A stretch of DNA of 57,098 bases from Leucothrix pacifica (GTDB lineage Bacteria > Pseudomonadota > Gammaproteobacteria > Thiotrichales > Thiotrichaceae). Under the pieces are notes generated by a model. It was not told the origin of the DNA. It searched no databases and saw nothing but the letters and a program-made list of their open reading frames with translations. This document shows, one piece after another, positions 45,301 to 55,000 of this stretch; position 1 is the stretch's first letter, and each line of letters opens with the position of its first letter. The translations under genes were made by a program, and so were the position numbers. The stretch lies in assembly GCF_003172875.1 (NCBI RefSeq), contig NZ_QGKM01000005.1, positions 121,881 to 178,978 of the forward strand. The letters are read 5' to 3'.

Positions 45301-45560
45301 CGGCACGTCGTCGTGTTATTCCAATTCTGATTACCACGCTCACAACTATTGCCGGATTATTTTCTCTGGCAACGGGGATTGGCGGTAAGTCATTGGTGTG
45401 GGGGCCAGTGGCGACAGCGATTGTGTGGGGAGTTGGCTTTTCTGCCTTCCTGACCTTATTTACCATCCCTACTCTGTATATGGCTGGCATGAGTAGAAAA
45501 GTTCGCAAAACGAAACTAAAAGCCGCTAAACTAGCCGCCCAAAACTCATCCGACGAATAA
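42369..45560 (+). CDS. RND-family efflux pump permease
   Basis: This 1063-residue inner-membrane proton-driven pump has the AcrB-like layout: two sets of six helices and two large periplasmic loops. The proton-relay Asp pair lies in helix 4 (LGMLVDDAVVVVESI, near residue 398), and motif A appears as GVDRVDTVALDDPELQI near 175. The loop residues resemble the HAE1/MexB-related 'MMPL-like efflux RND' group rather than classical AcrB. No outer-membrane channel gene accompanies the pair, so it must share a TolC-type channel encoded elsewhere. Substrate is unknown. Confidence 0.92.
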   Translation: MYRALLKNHVLANLTFVLILAIGYLSYQSMPRQQDPTINFNWISIITILPGASAEDVESRVTDPIEDSINGIADINFVSSNSRENTSSVLVRFEDLKPEVYDKRLADLRRELQSVQEQLPDETIESRIIEITSGTAFPAAMIAVTTLADDELLRKSARSAAQSIDQMSGVDRVDTVALDDPELQINFDPAALESYGLLPGQLSDALQLWFQDTAAGNINVGRESWLVRLVGKTSDPAEVSELPLPALQGEIDLARVATVQRARKKASQDARVDGKPAVLLSVMKQDNTNIIKLIDRLRVWVDLQNKVNATTGVEYRLIDDQTLPTKKAINIMQSNALIGLLLVLVVAWLFLGTQIAVLTAIGIPFILALTFWVLSATGETLNVTVLLGVVIVLGMLVDDAVVVVESIYYRLQRGMQSLDAAVDSMREVAMPVTTAVLTTIAAFLPLMLLPGILGKFMKVIPMVVTIALAISLIEAFWMLPSHISAANIDLTKKSRVQRWRESAIHWIQLKYSKLLIRALRWPKMTFAAVFLAFFSAIGVLSAGLIKVDFFAGDSLRIFYVNVEMSATTPLADTLKKTLEVEQQVKKHLLPGDARSVASYAGLMFTETEPKNGDQYGQIVISLLPELEGMRDVNAIMDSMRQDVTSVIGAENISFLAMSSGPPSSKPISLKVRGDSYAEIEAASNELSKILANIKGIKDISNDASRGRMELTLRMNHDAIRRAGLNPQNITRTIRLLVDGEVVSEMQDNGEKLQIRVKSKLTEIDDLSKLLSFRIPLPDGGSIPLNRLVNDTRKISLGNIRHYNFRKAITLEADLVKLTEPEDFWACRLEPAIKGTERDYSKCQLDTVTANDLLKKGWEPFQTQYPGVDLDFSGQLDDIEESLDSIGQLFLIGIGLMYLILGTQFKSYFQPFMILATVPLAFTGVVLGLLVTQNPLSLYTLYGVVALAGIAVNAAIVLISAANDRFYAGMSVIHAAVYAARRRVIPILITTLTTIAGLFSLATGIGGKSLVWGPVATAIVWGVGFSAFLTLFTIPTLYMAGMSRKVRKTKLKAAKLAAQNSSDE

Positions 45561-45565
45561 TAACA

Positions 45566-46288
45566 ATGGCAAATTTCAATACTCACATAACCGTCGCTGC
45601 TGTTGCGTCGGGCTTAATCAGTACACTGTGCTTACAAGTCGGTCTGGTCGATTCAAAAGATGCCATGCTACTGGTATTGATGGGCACCATTGGTGGCATT
45701 CTGCCTGACATCGACCTGCAGTATTCACACCCCAGCCGAATCATATTTTCACTGCTTGGGATCATTTGTTCGTTTCTTTGGATACTCTCTGCCGAGAACA
45801 GCTTATCCGTCGTGGAGCTGTGGGCAATCGGGACTGCAATCTACTTATTGATACGATACGGGCTATGGAAAGTGTTTAGCGTCTACACAACACATCGGGG
45901 AGCTATTCATTCTGTTATTGCGGGCTTTTTATCCATGCAGGTGGCCACTGTCATTAGCTTTCATTTCTACCATAAAGATGATTTCACCTCTTGGCTAATC
46001 GGCTTTATGGTGTTTATTGGCTTTATGATTCATCTATTGCTTGATGAACTTTATAGTGTGGATTTCATGAATCGCCGTATTAAGCGCTCGTTTGGTACAG
46101 CTCTCAAAATTGTGGATACGCGCTACGCTTACACGAGTAGTTTAATTATCAGCTTATGCATCGGGCTATGGTTCGTGGCGCCCAGTGCAAATCGTTTTGC
46201 TGACACTCTAACCTCTGGCAGTACTTATCAATTAATTGCACATCGCTTGTTGCCAGATAATTTGGGCACTATTTTTTCCAGACAATAA
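45566..46288 (+). CDS. YdjM-like membrane-bound putative metal-dependent hydrolase
   Basis: This 240-residue membrane protein of the YdjM family (LexA-binding, membrane-bound metal-dependent hydrolase, PF04307) starts five bases after the pump gene. Diagnostic polar motifs within hydrophobic helices are NTHITVAAV near residue 5, GGILPDIDLQYSHPSR near 38, THRGAIHSV near 108 and IHLLLDELYSVDF near 155. The His/Asp residues are likely metal ligands. The enzymatic activity of the family is unproven. Its place at the end of the efflux operon suggests co-expression. Confidence 0.87.
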   Translation: MANFNTHITVAAVASGLISTLCLQVGLVDSKDAMLLVLMGTIGGILPDIDLQYSHPSRIIFSLLGIICSFLWILSAENSLSVVELWAIGTAIYLLIRYGLWKVFSVYTTHRGAIHSVIAGFLSMQVATVISFHFYHKDDFTSWLIGFMVFIGFMIHLLLDELYSVDFMNRRIKRSFGTALKIVDTRYAYTSSLIISLCIGLWFVAPSANRFADTLTSGSTYQLIAHRLLPDNLGTIFSRQ

Positions 46289-46392
46289 TAGTGCTCGCGC
46301 TGACTTGATAAGACTGACATATACTTAAAGATTACTAACGATCATCCCTTACTGCTCAGGCGGTGATTGTGAACACCACCACAAATGCGACC

Positions 46393-46419
46393 CACAAGAA
46401 TTTGTGATTAACTCTTGTG
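46393..46419. repeat. inverted repeat between YdjM-like gene and pgi
   Basis: Arms CACAAGA and TCTTGTG are separated by 13 bases in the 162-base gap between convergent genes. No T-tract follows on either strand, so it is not a clear terminator. Confidence 0.3.
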
Positions 46420-46450
46420 AGTCATACCCAGCATTATGTGTATCGATAGC

Positions 46451-48124
46451 TTAGCGGTGCTGTCTAAACCAGCTCAGCAATCCATTGGTTGAACTGTCAT
46501 GTTCAAACTTATCTTCGCCGCTCTCGATTTCCTGAAGAACATTTTTCGCCAACTGCTTGCCCAATTCCACTCCCCATTGGTCGTAAGAGTTCACATCCCA
46601 GATAACACCCTGCACAAAGATTTTATGCTCATAAGCCGCCACAATACTGCCTAAGTTGTAGGGGGTTAACTTATCCATCACGATGGAGTTCGTTGGTTGA
46701 TTACCCTCAAAATACATGTGTGGCAAACGCATCTCTGCCTCTTCTTTGGAGATATCTAAACCGTCCAATACAGCCTGCGTTTCTTCTAAAGAACGGCCGC
46801 GCATCAATGCCTCAGTCTGCGCTAAAAAGTTAGACGCCAGAATATCAGCATGGTGCTGGTTATCGGTTTGCGACTGAACGGATGCAATAAAGTCAGCAGG
46901 TATCACACGTGTGCCCTGATGCAATAACTGATAGAAAGCGTGCTGACCATTGATTCCCTCAGCACCCCAAACGATAGGGCCTGTGGAATAGCTAACAGCA
47001 CTACCATCTCTTTTTACCGACTTCCCATTACTCTCCATATCTGCTTGTTCCAGATACATTGGCAGCAGATTTAAATTGTGATCATACGGCAGAATAGCCT
47101 GCGATTCTGCTTCGAAGAAATTGGTATACCACACGCCTAACATCGCCATAATGACAGGGATATTTTGCTCCAGCTCTGCGGTTTTAAAGTGTTGATCCAT
47201 ATCATGGGCGCCCGCAAGCAGCTGCTCATAGTTATCCATACCAATATATAGAATGATTGATAAACCAACGGCTGACCACAGCGAGTAACGACCACCAACC
47301 CAGTCCCAAAAGCGGAACATATTGTCAGTATCAATTCCAAATGCAGACACCGCATCGGTGTTGGTTGAAACGGCAACAAAGTGTTTGGCTATATCTGCTT
47401 CTGTCGTACTTGCTTGCTCCAAAAACCATGCTCTTGCTGTATTCGCATTGGTTAATGTTTCCTGAGTCGTAAATGTTTTGGAGGCGATGATAAATAATGT
47501 GGTCTCAACATCCAGCTGACTCAGTGTCTGGCTGATCTGCATCGCATCGACACTTGAGACGAAATGAACGTTTAAGGCATCTGACGCATAAGGCTTCAAT
47601 GCTGAACAAACCATATCAGGGCCTAAGTCAGACCCGCCAATGCCAATATTGACAATATCCGTAATTGCTTTACCGCTCAGCCCTTTCCACTCACCAGATC
47701 GAACTCGCTCACTAAAGCCTCGCATTTTGTCTAACTCAGCATTCACAGCCGGCATCACGTCTTCGCCATCAGACATAATTGGTGAATTTGAGCGATTGCG
47801 AAGCGCAACATGGAGAACCGACCGCCCTTCTGTAGCGTTAATCTTTTCACCGCTAAATAACTGATCACGCCAACTCTCAACATTGCACTGACGTGCCAAA
47901 GACATGAGCAAAGGCATCGTCTTTTCAGTAATTCGATTTTTAGAATAATCTAATAAGAGGTTGCCATGCTGAATGGAGAATTTGTCAAAACGCTTGGGAT
48001 CAGCGGCAAACAGATCCAGCATATGTTGTTGTTTAGATTCATCAAAATGACTACTCAGTGCTTTCCAGGCAGGGCTCTGAATTAGTGTCATATCTTTGGC
48101 AATACTATCTCTGACTGCACGCAT
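46451..48124 (-). CDS. pgi: glucose-6-phosphate isomerase
   Basis: Pgi interconverts glucose 6-phosphate and fructose 6-phosphate. The 557 residues are eight more than E. coli Pgi. The ATG at 48124 is preferred because a GAGGAAG site lies seven bases upstream; the ATG at 48091 would match the family N-terminus better but has only a weak site. Signature blocks are [16 protein letters not shown]-like near residue 160, the [10 protein letters not shown] phosphate loop near 220, [13 protein letters not shown] near 275 and the catalytic Glu region near 365-390. The gene stands alone, with inverted repeats in its upstream region. Confidence 0.95.
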   Translation of the reverse strand: MRAVRDSIAKDMTLIQSPAWKALSSHFDESKQQHMLDLFAADPKRFDKFSIQHGNLLLDYSKNRITEKTMPLLMSLARQCNVESWRDQLFSGEKINATEGRSVLHVALRNRSNSPIMSDGEDVMPAVNAELDKMRGFSERVRSGEWKGLSGKAITDIVNIGIGGSDLGPDMVCSALKPYASDALNVHFVSSVDAMQISQTLSQLDVETTLFIIASKTFTTQETLTNANTARAWFLEQASTTEADIAKHFVAVSTNTDAVSAFGIDTDNMFRFWDWVGGRYSLWSAVGLSIILYIGMDNYEQLLAGAHDMDQHFKTAELEQNIPVIMAMLGVWYTNFFEAESQAILPYDHNLNLLPMYLEQADMESNGKSVKRDGSAVSYSTGPIVWGAEGINGQHAFYQLLHQGTRVIPADFIASVQSQTDNQHHADILASNFLAQTEALMRGRSLEETQAVLDGLDISKEEAEMRLPHMYFEGNQPTNSIVMDKLTPYNLGSIVAAYEHKIFVQGVIWDVNSYDQWGVELGKQLAKNVLQEIESGEDKFEHDSSTNGLLSWFRQHR

Positions 48125-48163
48125 AAAGCTTCCTCGTGGTTCATCCGGACTTTTAATTATCTT

Positions 48164-48181
48164 AAGTGTAGTGTGACACTT
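48164..48181. promoter_or_regulatory. inverted repeat upstream of pgi
   Basis: AAGTGT-N6-ACACTT lies about 40 bases upstream of the pgi start codon, where an operator would be expected. Arms are perfect over six bases. The binding factor is unknown. Confidence 0.4.
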
Positions 48182-48247
48182 TAGCTTGGCGAGTTCATCA
48201 CTATAACTGCTACGCTAATGTCAAATCACAACATTAAACTAAAAAAA

Positions 48248-48262
48248 TGTAGTTTAACTACA
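48248..48262. promoter_or_regulatory. 15-bp palindrome upstream of pgi
   Basis: TGTAGTT-T-AACTACA is a perfect palindrome around one central base, flanked on one side by a run of seven A. It lies about 125 bases upstream of pgi and downstream of the terminator of the preceding minus-strand gene. It could be an operator; the one-base centre makes an RNA hairpin with the full arms impossible. Confidence 0.4.
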
Positions 48263-48297
48263 AAAATACATAAAATCCACAAACTAAGGTCACAGGC

Positions 48298-48325
48298 AAA
48301 AAAAGCCGCGAATAAATCGCGGCTT
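48298..48325 (-). terminator. rho-independent terminator of the OmpA/cadherin-like gene
   Basis: The stem AAGCCGCG / CGCGGCTT with a seven-base AT loop is followed on the minus strand by a run of seven T. It lies 51 bases after the stop codon of the cadherin-like segment, showing that this segment belongs to the same transcript as the OmpA part. Confidence 0.88.
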
Positions 48326-48375
48326 AAATAGGCCTTCCCTGGCCCTTTACTCAAACTATCTTACAACGAGACGAC

Positions 48376-49437
48376 TTACTTTGTAGCTTCTACGTAAACC
48401 ATCACCATGTTGCTGTCTTTGTATCCGGTAGCATCCTGAACCTCATACCAGAACACATCGTCACCAACGTAATCCTTATTAGGTGTGTAGGTTACTTTGT
48501 TACCACTAATGCTGACAGTTCCGTTAGCGCCTTGAGAGACTGTGATGATGTTCAGGTTACTACCATCATCGTTCGCCAGAACATCAATAGTCGCTGTTGT
48601 ATTGGCATCCATCAGATGATCATCAGCCTTAACTTTGGTACAAACAACTGAACAACCAGTGCCTGTTCCATCATCAGTCGCCGACTTCACGTCGATATAA
48701 ACCGTCGCCGTGCTGCTTCCACCCTGACCATCAATAATGGTGTAAGTGAACTGATCCTTACCTACATAACCAGTGTTTGCAGTGTATGTTAACTCACCTG
48801 TAGCACTCTGAGTAACCGAACCGTATGCACCTTGTGTGAAGCTGTCGATACTGATCGTGCCACCATCAGAGTCAGAATCGTTCTCCAGCACATTGATGTG
48901 AACCGACTTACCTGACAAGGTCTCGCCACTATCATCTGTTGCTGTAGGGTCGATATTCACTGTTGCAGCCTCGTTCACCGTAATGAAAACAGTCGCTTCA
49001 GAGGTTAAACCTGCCAAGTCCTCAATCACGTAGGTAAAGCTATCGCTTCCGGAGAAACCAGCATTTGGTGTATAAATCAGCTGACCACCTGCTCCCTCTG
49101 TGACAGTACCGTTAACTGCCTGGTTGAAGCTCTTGATCATGATCATGTCGCCATCAGGATCAATATCATTTCCAGTAACGTTAACTGTTACCGCAGTACC
49201 CATGTCCGTCGTCTCAACATCATCAAATGCGCTTGGTGCATTATTCGTGCTACCGGTTCCTGATGTGTTTACCGTGACTGAAACACTTGCAGTAGACGTT
49301 CCACCATTGCCATCACTGATGGTATAAGTAAATGTATCTTTACCAGTGAAATCTGTTGTTGGTGTGTAAACAATCTGGTTGTCTGCAATGCTTACGGAAC
49401 CACCTTCTGAACCTTGAGTGACTTCAATGATAGTCAA
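48376..49437 (-). pseudogene. C-terminal cadherin-like repeat fragment separated by an in-frame stop
   Basis: This stretch encodes 353 residues in the same frame as the OmpA-domain gene directly upstream, separated from it only by a TAA at 49438-49440. It holds about four repeats of 85-95 residues of the bacterial cadherin/Ig-like type. Each has an NDxDxDGD-like turn, then GxVxxxxxGxLxYTPN, a GxDxFTYxIxD block and a final strand ending in VYV or similar. The first repeat is cut by the stop: its opening strand lies in the upstream gene. A TTG directly after the stop could restart translation, but the product would lack a signal peptide. I read it as the severed C-terminus of a 950-residue surface protein. 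Confidence 0.8.
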
Positions 49438-51228
49438 TTAATCACCATCTGAGTCGAAGTCATTGTTCAATACATCGATTTGAGCAGTTTGGTTAACCGA
49501 TATTTTCGTCGTATCGTTTGTCGCAACCGGACCTGTGTTCCCACCTGATCTGTCAGCATCGCTTCCGCTTGATGTTGTCAGATAGGTATCAACATTACGG
49601 TTGTGACTGAAGTTACTGCGCAGTGCACGTGCAATCCAGGCTGGAGCAGTCGGGATAGCTTCCGTTCTCCAGATAACGCGTGGTGTACCAGGCGCACCCT
49701 GCGATACGAGGATATCGGTAGTACCGGTTTGTACGTTGCGGACACCCACTTGAACATTCTTAGTACCTGTTTGAATGCGCTTATAACCCGCAATCACATT
49801 ACGGAAGCCATTCTGTACACGGCGAGTCTCTGTGCGATATCCAGTACCACCAGCAACCTGACGCTCCGTCACGTACTCAATATCGACGCGACGGTTCTTG
49901 AAGTCCTGATCAGCGGTTGTAGGATACTTCGGATGTGACTTACCTAAGCCACGAGCCATCAAGTGAGCAGGATTAAAGCCTTGTGAAATCATAAAGTCAC
50001 GTACTGCATTTGCACGCTCTTCTGATAATTCCTGATCACGACGCGGATCACCCAATCCACAGCTGTTACCGGTGATGCGGATATTTCCTTTATAGCCATG
50101 CTTGCGAATTTCATTAGCAATCTGACGCAGGCGCTGCTGTGCTGATGGAATCAATACAGCACTGCCATACTTGAAGAAGGTCTGACCTTCCAACTCGACT
50201 GTACTCTTGGCCATGTTACCGGTAGGCACCTGCACTGTCTTATTCGTGTAGATCGGCTGCTTCTTGTAAATTGGCTGATTCTTATATACAGGCTGCTTCT
50301 TATAGATTGGCTGCTGTTTATAAACCGGTTTCTTCGCATAAGTTGCAGCACGGCCTTTTCCGGGCACCTCTACACGAACCCGACGGTAACGCTGGTCAGG
50401 CTGATAAATATTTGCGCCACCGAAATCATAGTGGTAGCTCAGATTAGCCGTTGTTTCCGTGTCATCAGAACCGTCAAATTCGTAACCACCCTTTTTGCGA
50501 GATGCCGCGATATCCAGACCGATACTATGAGGGGTACCTTTGAAGAACTGCTCAATACCCGCAGACAGTGTTGTCATCGCCGCATTCTCTTCATCAGCAG
50601 CAACATCGTCACCCCACTGGTGATCGATACCTGCACGCACGCGTGTATTAGTATTCGGAATAAATGTACCAACACTGGCACCAACACCCCAGTCATACGC
50701 TTTCTCGTAGACCGCTTTAGTTGAACCTGTTGCTGGAATAGCTAGTCGCTTATCACTCAGACCTTTACTAACGTGACCTTCCCAGAATCCTGCTGCGCGT
50801 TCCTGACCGTATCCGACGGTTACCTTGGCATCATCCGTATCGTTACGATCATAAGCAGCGAATGCTTTATTAACGTGAGTCGCATTACCGCGCCCGTCAC
50901 GTGATACCCAGTTATGATTGATCTGAACTCCGCCGGAATCAACACCTTTGTCATCACCATCAAGATCAAAGCCTGCCCACAGACCACCACTGGTCGAGCT
51001 GTTTTGAGTCTCAGAAAAGATATGGCTTAAATCTGCACTTGCATCACCATCGTCCGTTACACTGACACCAACTCGTGTATTACCGCCAACATACTGGTGG
51101 CCGATGCTGTTTACTTGTCTTGCTTCCTGCGCCTGATACTCACCGGCAACCAATTGAGTACTTAAAACTGCCACAGAGGTAAACAGTACTGGTAAATAAG
51201 CCCATTTGTAGCTATTAGTTTTCTTCAT
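49438..51228 (-). CDS. OmpA-family outer-membrane protein, truncated by in-frame TAA
   Basis: This 596-residue protein starts at the ATG at 51228 (GAGAAAAG site upstream). It has a signal peptide (1-29, cleavage near VAG|EYQ) and a beta-barrel-like region (about 30-280). A six-residue repeat block lies at about 301-330, followed by an OmpA peptidoglycan-binding domain (about 345-455, ITGNSCGLGDPRRDQELSEERA and a DFKNRRVDIEY end). A heptad-like repeat block (about 471-505) and a Ser/Asp-rich linker follow. It ends in the first strand of a cadherin-like repeat (QIDVLNNDFDSDGD) at a TAA that the next codons show to be premature. It presumably anchors to peptidoglycan and would normally expose adhesive repeats. 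Confidence 0.88.
   Translation of the reverse strand: MKKTNSYKWAYLPVLFTSVAVLSTQLVAGEYQAQEARQVNSIGHQYVGGNTRVGVSVTDDGDASADLSHIFSETQNSSTSGGLWAGFDLDGDDKGVDSGGVQINHNWVSRDGRGNATHVNKAFAAYDRNDTDDAKVTVGYGQERAAGFWEGHVSKGLSDKRLAIPATGSTKAVYEKAYDWGVGASVGTFIPNTNTRVRAGIDHQWGDDVAADEENAAMTTLSAGIEQFFKGTPHSIGLDIAASRKKGGYEFDGSDDTETTANLSYHYDFGGANIYQPDQRYRRVRVEVPGKGRAATYAKKPVYKQQPIYKKQPVYKNQPIYKKQPIYTNKTVQVPTGNMAKSTVELEGQTFFKYGSAVLIPSAQQRLRQIANEIRKHGYKGNIRITGNSCGLGDPRRDQELSEERANAVRDFMISQGFNPAHLMARGLGKSHPKYPTTADQDFKNRRVDIEYVTERQVAGGTGYRTETRRVQNGFRNVIAGYKRIQTGTKNVQVGVRNVQTGTTDILVSQGAPGTPRVIWRTEAIPTAPAWIARALRSNFSHNRNVDTYLTTSSGSDADRSGGNTGPVATNDTTKISVNQTAQIDVLNNDFDSDGD
49714..49818 (-). repeat. seven-residue repeat block after the OmpA domain
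   Basis: Five successive seven-residue units of the pattern [VI]-[QI]-x-G-x-[RKT]-[NRD] (VQNGFRN, VIAGYKR, IQTGTKN, VQVGVRN, VQTGTTD) follow the OmpA domain. They are conserved at protein level but diverged in DNA, so they are an older, selected repeat. Confidence 0.75.
50239..50328 (-). repeat. six-residue Pro-Tyr-Lys-Gln repeat before the OmpA domain
   Basis: Five units of six residues, P-[VI]-Y-[KT]-x-[QK], link the barrel to the OmpA domain. The sequence is Lys-rich with a Tyr in every unit, and resembles a periplasmic spacer that could bind the cell wall. Confidence 0.8.
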
Positions 51229-51568
51229 AATCTTTTCTCTTGTACAGACCATTTCTTGATATTTATCTGGCTTTCAGTGCTAACCGAAGAGCGTCAATAA
51301 ATCGCCCACTTGCATTAGTAATTAATCATGGGTTAAGTATGAAGAAATCAACGACGATGAGAATTCCCTCCTATCAGCAGATAGATACAACTAATGCCAC
51401 TCTTCGATTTTAAGCTGCCGTTGATTTTTGAGATCTTAAACTTGCGAGAATTTTATTCAGTTAAAACCTGCATCTGAAGGGGAGATTAAGCTATACTCGG
51501 GCGAGTAAATGACGCAGGGCTATAATAAGTGTTAGGGATCATCTGTTAATGAATAAGAATCACTGCCA
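51229..51568. other. 340-base divergent intergenic region
   Basis: This region separates the minus-strand OmpA-type gene from the plus-strand membrane-protein/thrombospondin-repeat genes and should hold promoters for both. Two -10-like hexamers are seen on the plus strand, TATACT at 51492 and TATAAT at 51521, but neither has a good -35 box at the right distance. No RNA gene, repeat or further coding region is recognised. Confidence 0.4.
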
Positions 51569-51976
51569 ATGTCAGTTCTAAGCTTCTTTCCGCTATTCGG
51601 GTTCTTCCTGGTGGGTTACCACATCCTTTATTTTATAGGATTATTTCCCGGCCTTTTGAACCAGCGCCTCATATCAATGAACTTACCTTCAGGGCAGTTA
51701 TGGGAACCAACCATAGCTGTAGTAATCATTTTACTTGGATTGGTAGCCCTTTTTATTGAGCTTTTTAAATCAACTCGCACATCCAGTGTATCTATCGTTG
51801 ATCACATATTGTCAACATTTGTGCTTGTTGGATTTATGGTATCATGGCTAATTTTTGAGTGGTCCGGAAATTCGGTCTTTCTCATACTGACAGTCATGTC
51901 ATTTCTGGATGTAATCGCCGGCTTTACGATTACGATTTCTTCTGCAAGACGTGACTTGTCACTCGGCGGTAAATGA
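51569..51976 (+). CDS. small four-helix membrane protein, unknown function
   Basis: This 135-residue hydrophobic protein has four helices, at about residues 5-25, 45-65, 75-97 and 100-122. It contains short charged loops and a basic end (SSARRDLSLGGK). I recognise no family. It lies 34 bases upstream of the large repeat protein on the same strand and may be co-transcribed with it; a role in its export or in envelope stress is possible but not shown. Confidence 0.65.
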   Translation: MSVLSFFPLFGFFLVGYHILYFIGLFPGLLNQRLISMNLPSGQLWEPTIAVVIILLGLVALFIELFKSTRTSSVSIVDHILSTFVLVGFMVSWLIFEWSGNSVFLILTVMSFLDVIAGFTITISSARRDLSLGGK

Positions 51977-52010
51977 TAACGATATACAAACTCTCGGAGA
52001 TATTAGAACG

Positions 52011-55000
52011 ATGCGCAGCACCATAAGACCTCTGATCTTCGCTAGCATGCTGATCTATTTGAGCTCCCCAGCTTTAGCCGATACGGTAAAGATTGACGGG
52101 GAAGCTGGAACAGCAGTTAACGAAACACACTCGATGATGGCAGACCCGACGACGGTCATTGCCACTCCCTCTATTGTTCAAGGCCAGTTTAATCAGAACT
52201 TTGACATGAACATGGGAATGGACATGAACTTTGAAAACAGCTTCGGTTTAATGCCGATGCCAGGCTTGATGCCGATTGTCCCGGACGCTCTGTTCAATAT
52301 CCCCCCTGAAAGCCTACCAACGTATGCACCGTCAACGTTGATGAATATGCCCCCTGCTCCCTTCTATATAGTAGACATTCCTCTACCCGATGAAGACATT
52401 GAGCAAATTAACTCTCTACGTGCACAACTTGCTGATATTGAAACAGTCGCTGCGCAAACATCAGCAAATGATAAAAAGAAAGTCGCTGAGTTAATGAATG
52501 AACGCGCTCGCTTGTTATCTCGCATTGCTGAACTGGAGAAGCAATTCGCAGACTTCGATGGCATCACAAATAATTTAGCAGGTCAGTTAGCTTCTCAAAA
52601 CCGTGGTTTGGAAGAAAAGCTGGCTGGCTTTAACGGCATGACGCAACAATTCGCAAGTTTTGAAGCCAATGCGACAAATGATAAGAACCGTTTACTGAGC
52701 GAAAATGAAAAATTACAACTCGCACTAAGTAATGCAACGGGTGACCAAGATGCCGACGGCGTTGTTAACCTTTCTGACCAATGTGCTGACACAGCCCCTG
52801 GCATGATTGTTGATAGCAAAGGTTGTGATCTTGATACCGATAAAGATGGTGTTGTCGAAATTCTGGATCGATGCCCTGGCACAGCGGCTGGTTTAACAGT
52901 AACTGCTTACGGTTGTGAAGTTGATACTGATATCGACTCAGTCGTAGACAGTAAAGATAAATGTCCGGCAACTTTTGCTGGTGCTGCAGTAGATGCAACA
53001 GGTTGTGAAATCGATACAGATGCAGACACTGTTGTTGACCGCATGGATCGCTGCCCAGCTACTCCGGCCGGTTTACCAGTTGATGCTGTGGGTTGCCAGA
53101 TCGATTCTGACAAAGATGGCGTTCTGGATGGCTCAGACAAATGTCCGGCGTCAACGCTTGGCATGCTAGTCGATAGCAAAGGTTGTGAAACTGACCTTGA
53201 TGCTGACACAGTTGTTGACAGTAAAGACCAATGCCCCGAGACGCCATTTGGTGTCACTATTGATTCAGTTGGTTGTGAAATAGACTCTGACAACGACGGT
53301 GTTGCTGACAGCAAAGATAAATGCCCCGCAACAGCAGAAGGTATTACTGTTAATGCGACGGGTTGTGAAGTCGATACTGACAAAGACTCTGTTGTCGATA
53401 GCAAAGACTCTTGCCCGACTACTCCGGAAGGCGCAAAAGTTAATGAGCTTGGCTGTGAACTGGATGACGATAAAGACTTTATCGTAAACAGTGCTGATGC
53501 CTGCCCAACGACACCTGAAGGTGCTTCTGTTGATGCCAAAGGTTGTGAGTTGGATAACGACAAAGATGGCGTCGTAAACAGTAAAGACCAATGCCCTGCT
53601 TCTCCTGAAGGCGTGAAAGTGTCCCCACTGGGTTGTGAAGTTGATTCTGACCTTGATGGTGTGAAAGATAGCGCTGATCAGTGCCCTGAAACGCCTGAAG
53701 GTGCAACCGTAGGCGAGACTGGTTGTCAGCTGGACGATGATGCAGATGGCGTGGTTAATGCACAGGATGAATGCCCTGATACTGCAAACGGACGCTCTGT
53801 TAATGCCAAAGGCTGTGAGTTGGATGATGATGCGGACGGTGTGGTTAATAGTAAAGACCAATGCCCGACTACTCCGGAAGGCGCTTCTGTTTCACCACTA
53901 GGCTGTGAACTGGATGATGACCAGGATGGCGTTGCCAATAGTAAGGACGCATGTCCTGAAACTGCGGAAGGTGCAACGGTTGATGTCAAAGGTTGTGAAG
54001 GTGATGACGATAAAGACTTCATCCTGAACAGCATGGATGCTTGTCCTGAGACCGTTGAAGGTGCTTCGGTTGACTCTAAAGGCTGTGAGCTGGATAGCGA
54101 CAAAGATGGCGTGAAAGACAGCGCTGATCAGTGCCCTGCTTCTCCTGAAGGTGTCACCGTAAACGATAAGGGTTGTCAGTTAGATGACGATGCAGACGGT
54201 GTGGTTAACGCACAGGACGCATGTCCTGAAACTGCTGAAGGTGCAACGGTTGATGCGAAAGGTTGTGAAGGTGATGACGACAAAGACTTCATCCTGAACA
54301 GCATGGACGCTTGTCCTGAGACCGTTGAAGGCGCTTCGGTTGACTCTAAAGGCTGTGAGCTGGATAGCGACAATGATGGCGTGAAAGACAGCGCTGATCA
54401 GTGCCCTGCTTCTCCTGAAGGTGTCACCGTAAACGATAAGGGTTGTCAGTTAGATGACGATGCAGACGGTGTGGTTAACGCACAGGACGCATGTCCTGAA
54501 ACTGCTGAAGGTGCAACGGTTGATGCGAAAGGTTGTGAAGGTGATGACGACAAAGACTTCATCCTGAACAGCATGGACGCTTGTCCTGAGACCGTTGAAG
54601 GCGCTTCGGTTGACTCTAAAGGCTGTGAGCTGGATAGCGACAAAGATGGCGTGAAAGACAGTGCTGATCAGTGTCCTGCGTCTCCTGAGGGTGTCACCGT
54701 TAACGACAAGGGTTGTCAGTTAGATGACGATGCAGACGGTGTGGTTAACGCACAGGACGCATGCCCTACAACAACTGAAGGTGCTGAAGTAGATGCCAAA
54801 GGCTGTGAGCTGGACGGCGACAACGACGGCGTCGTTAATAGTAAGGATGCATGTCCTGAAACTGCGGAAGGTGCCACAGTTGATGCGAAAGGTTGTGAAG
54901 GTGATGACGATAAAGACTTCATCCTGAACAGCATGGACGCTTGCCCTGAGACCGTTGAAGGCGCTTCAGTTGACTCTAAAGGCTGTGAGCTGGATAGCGA

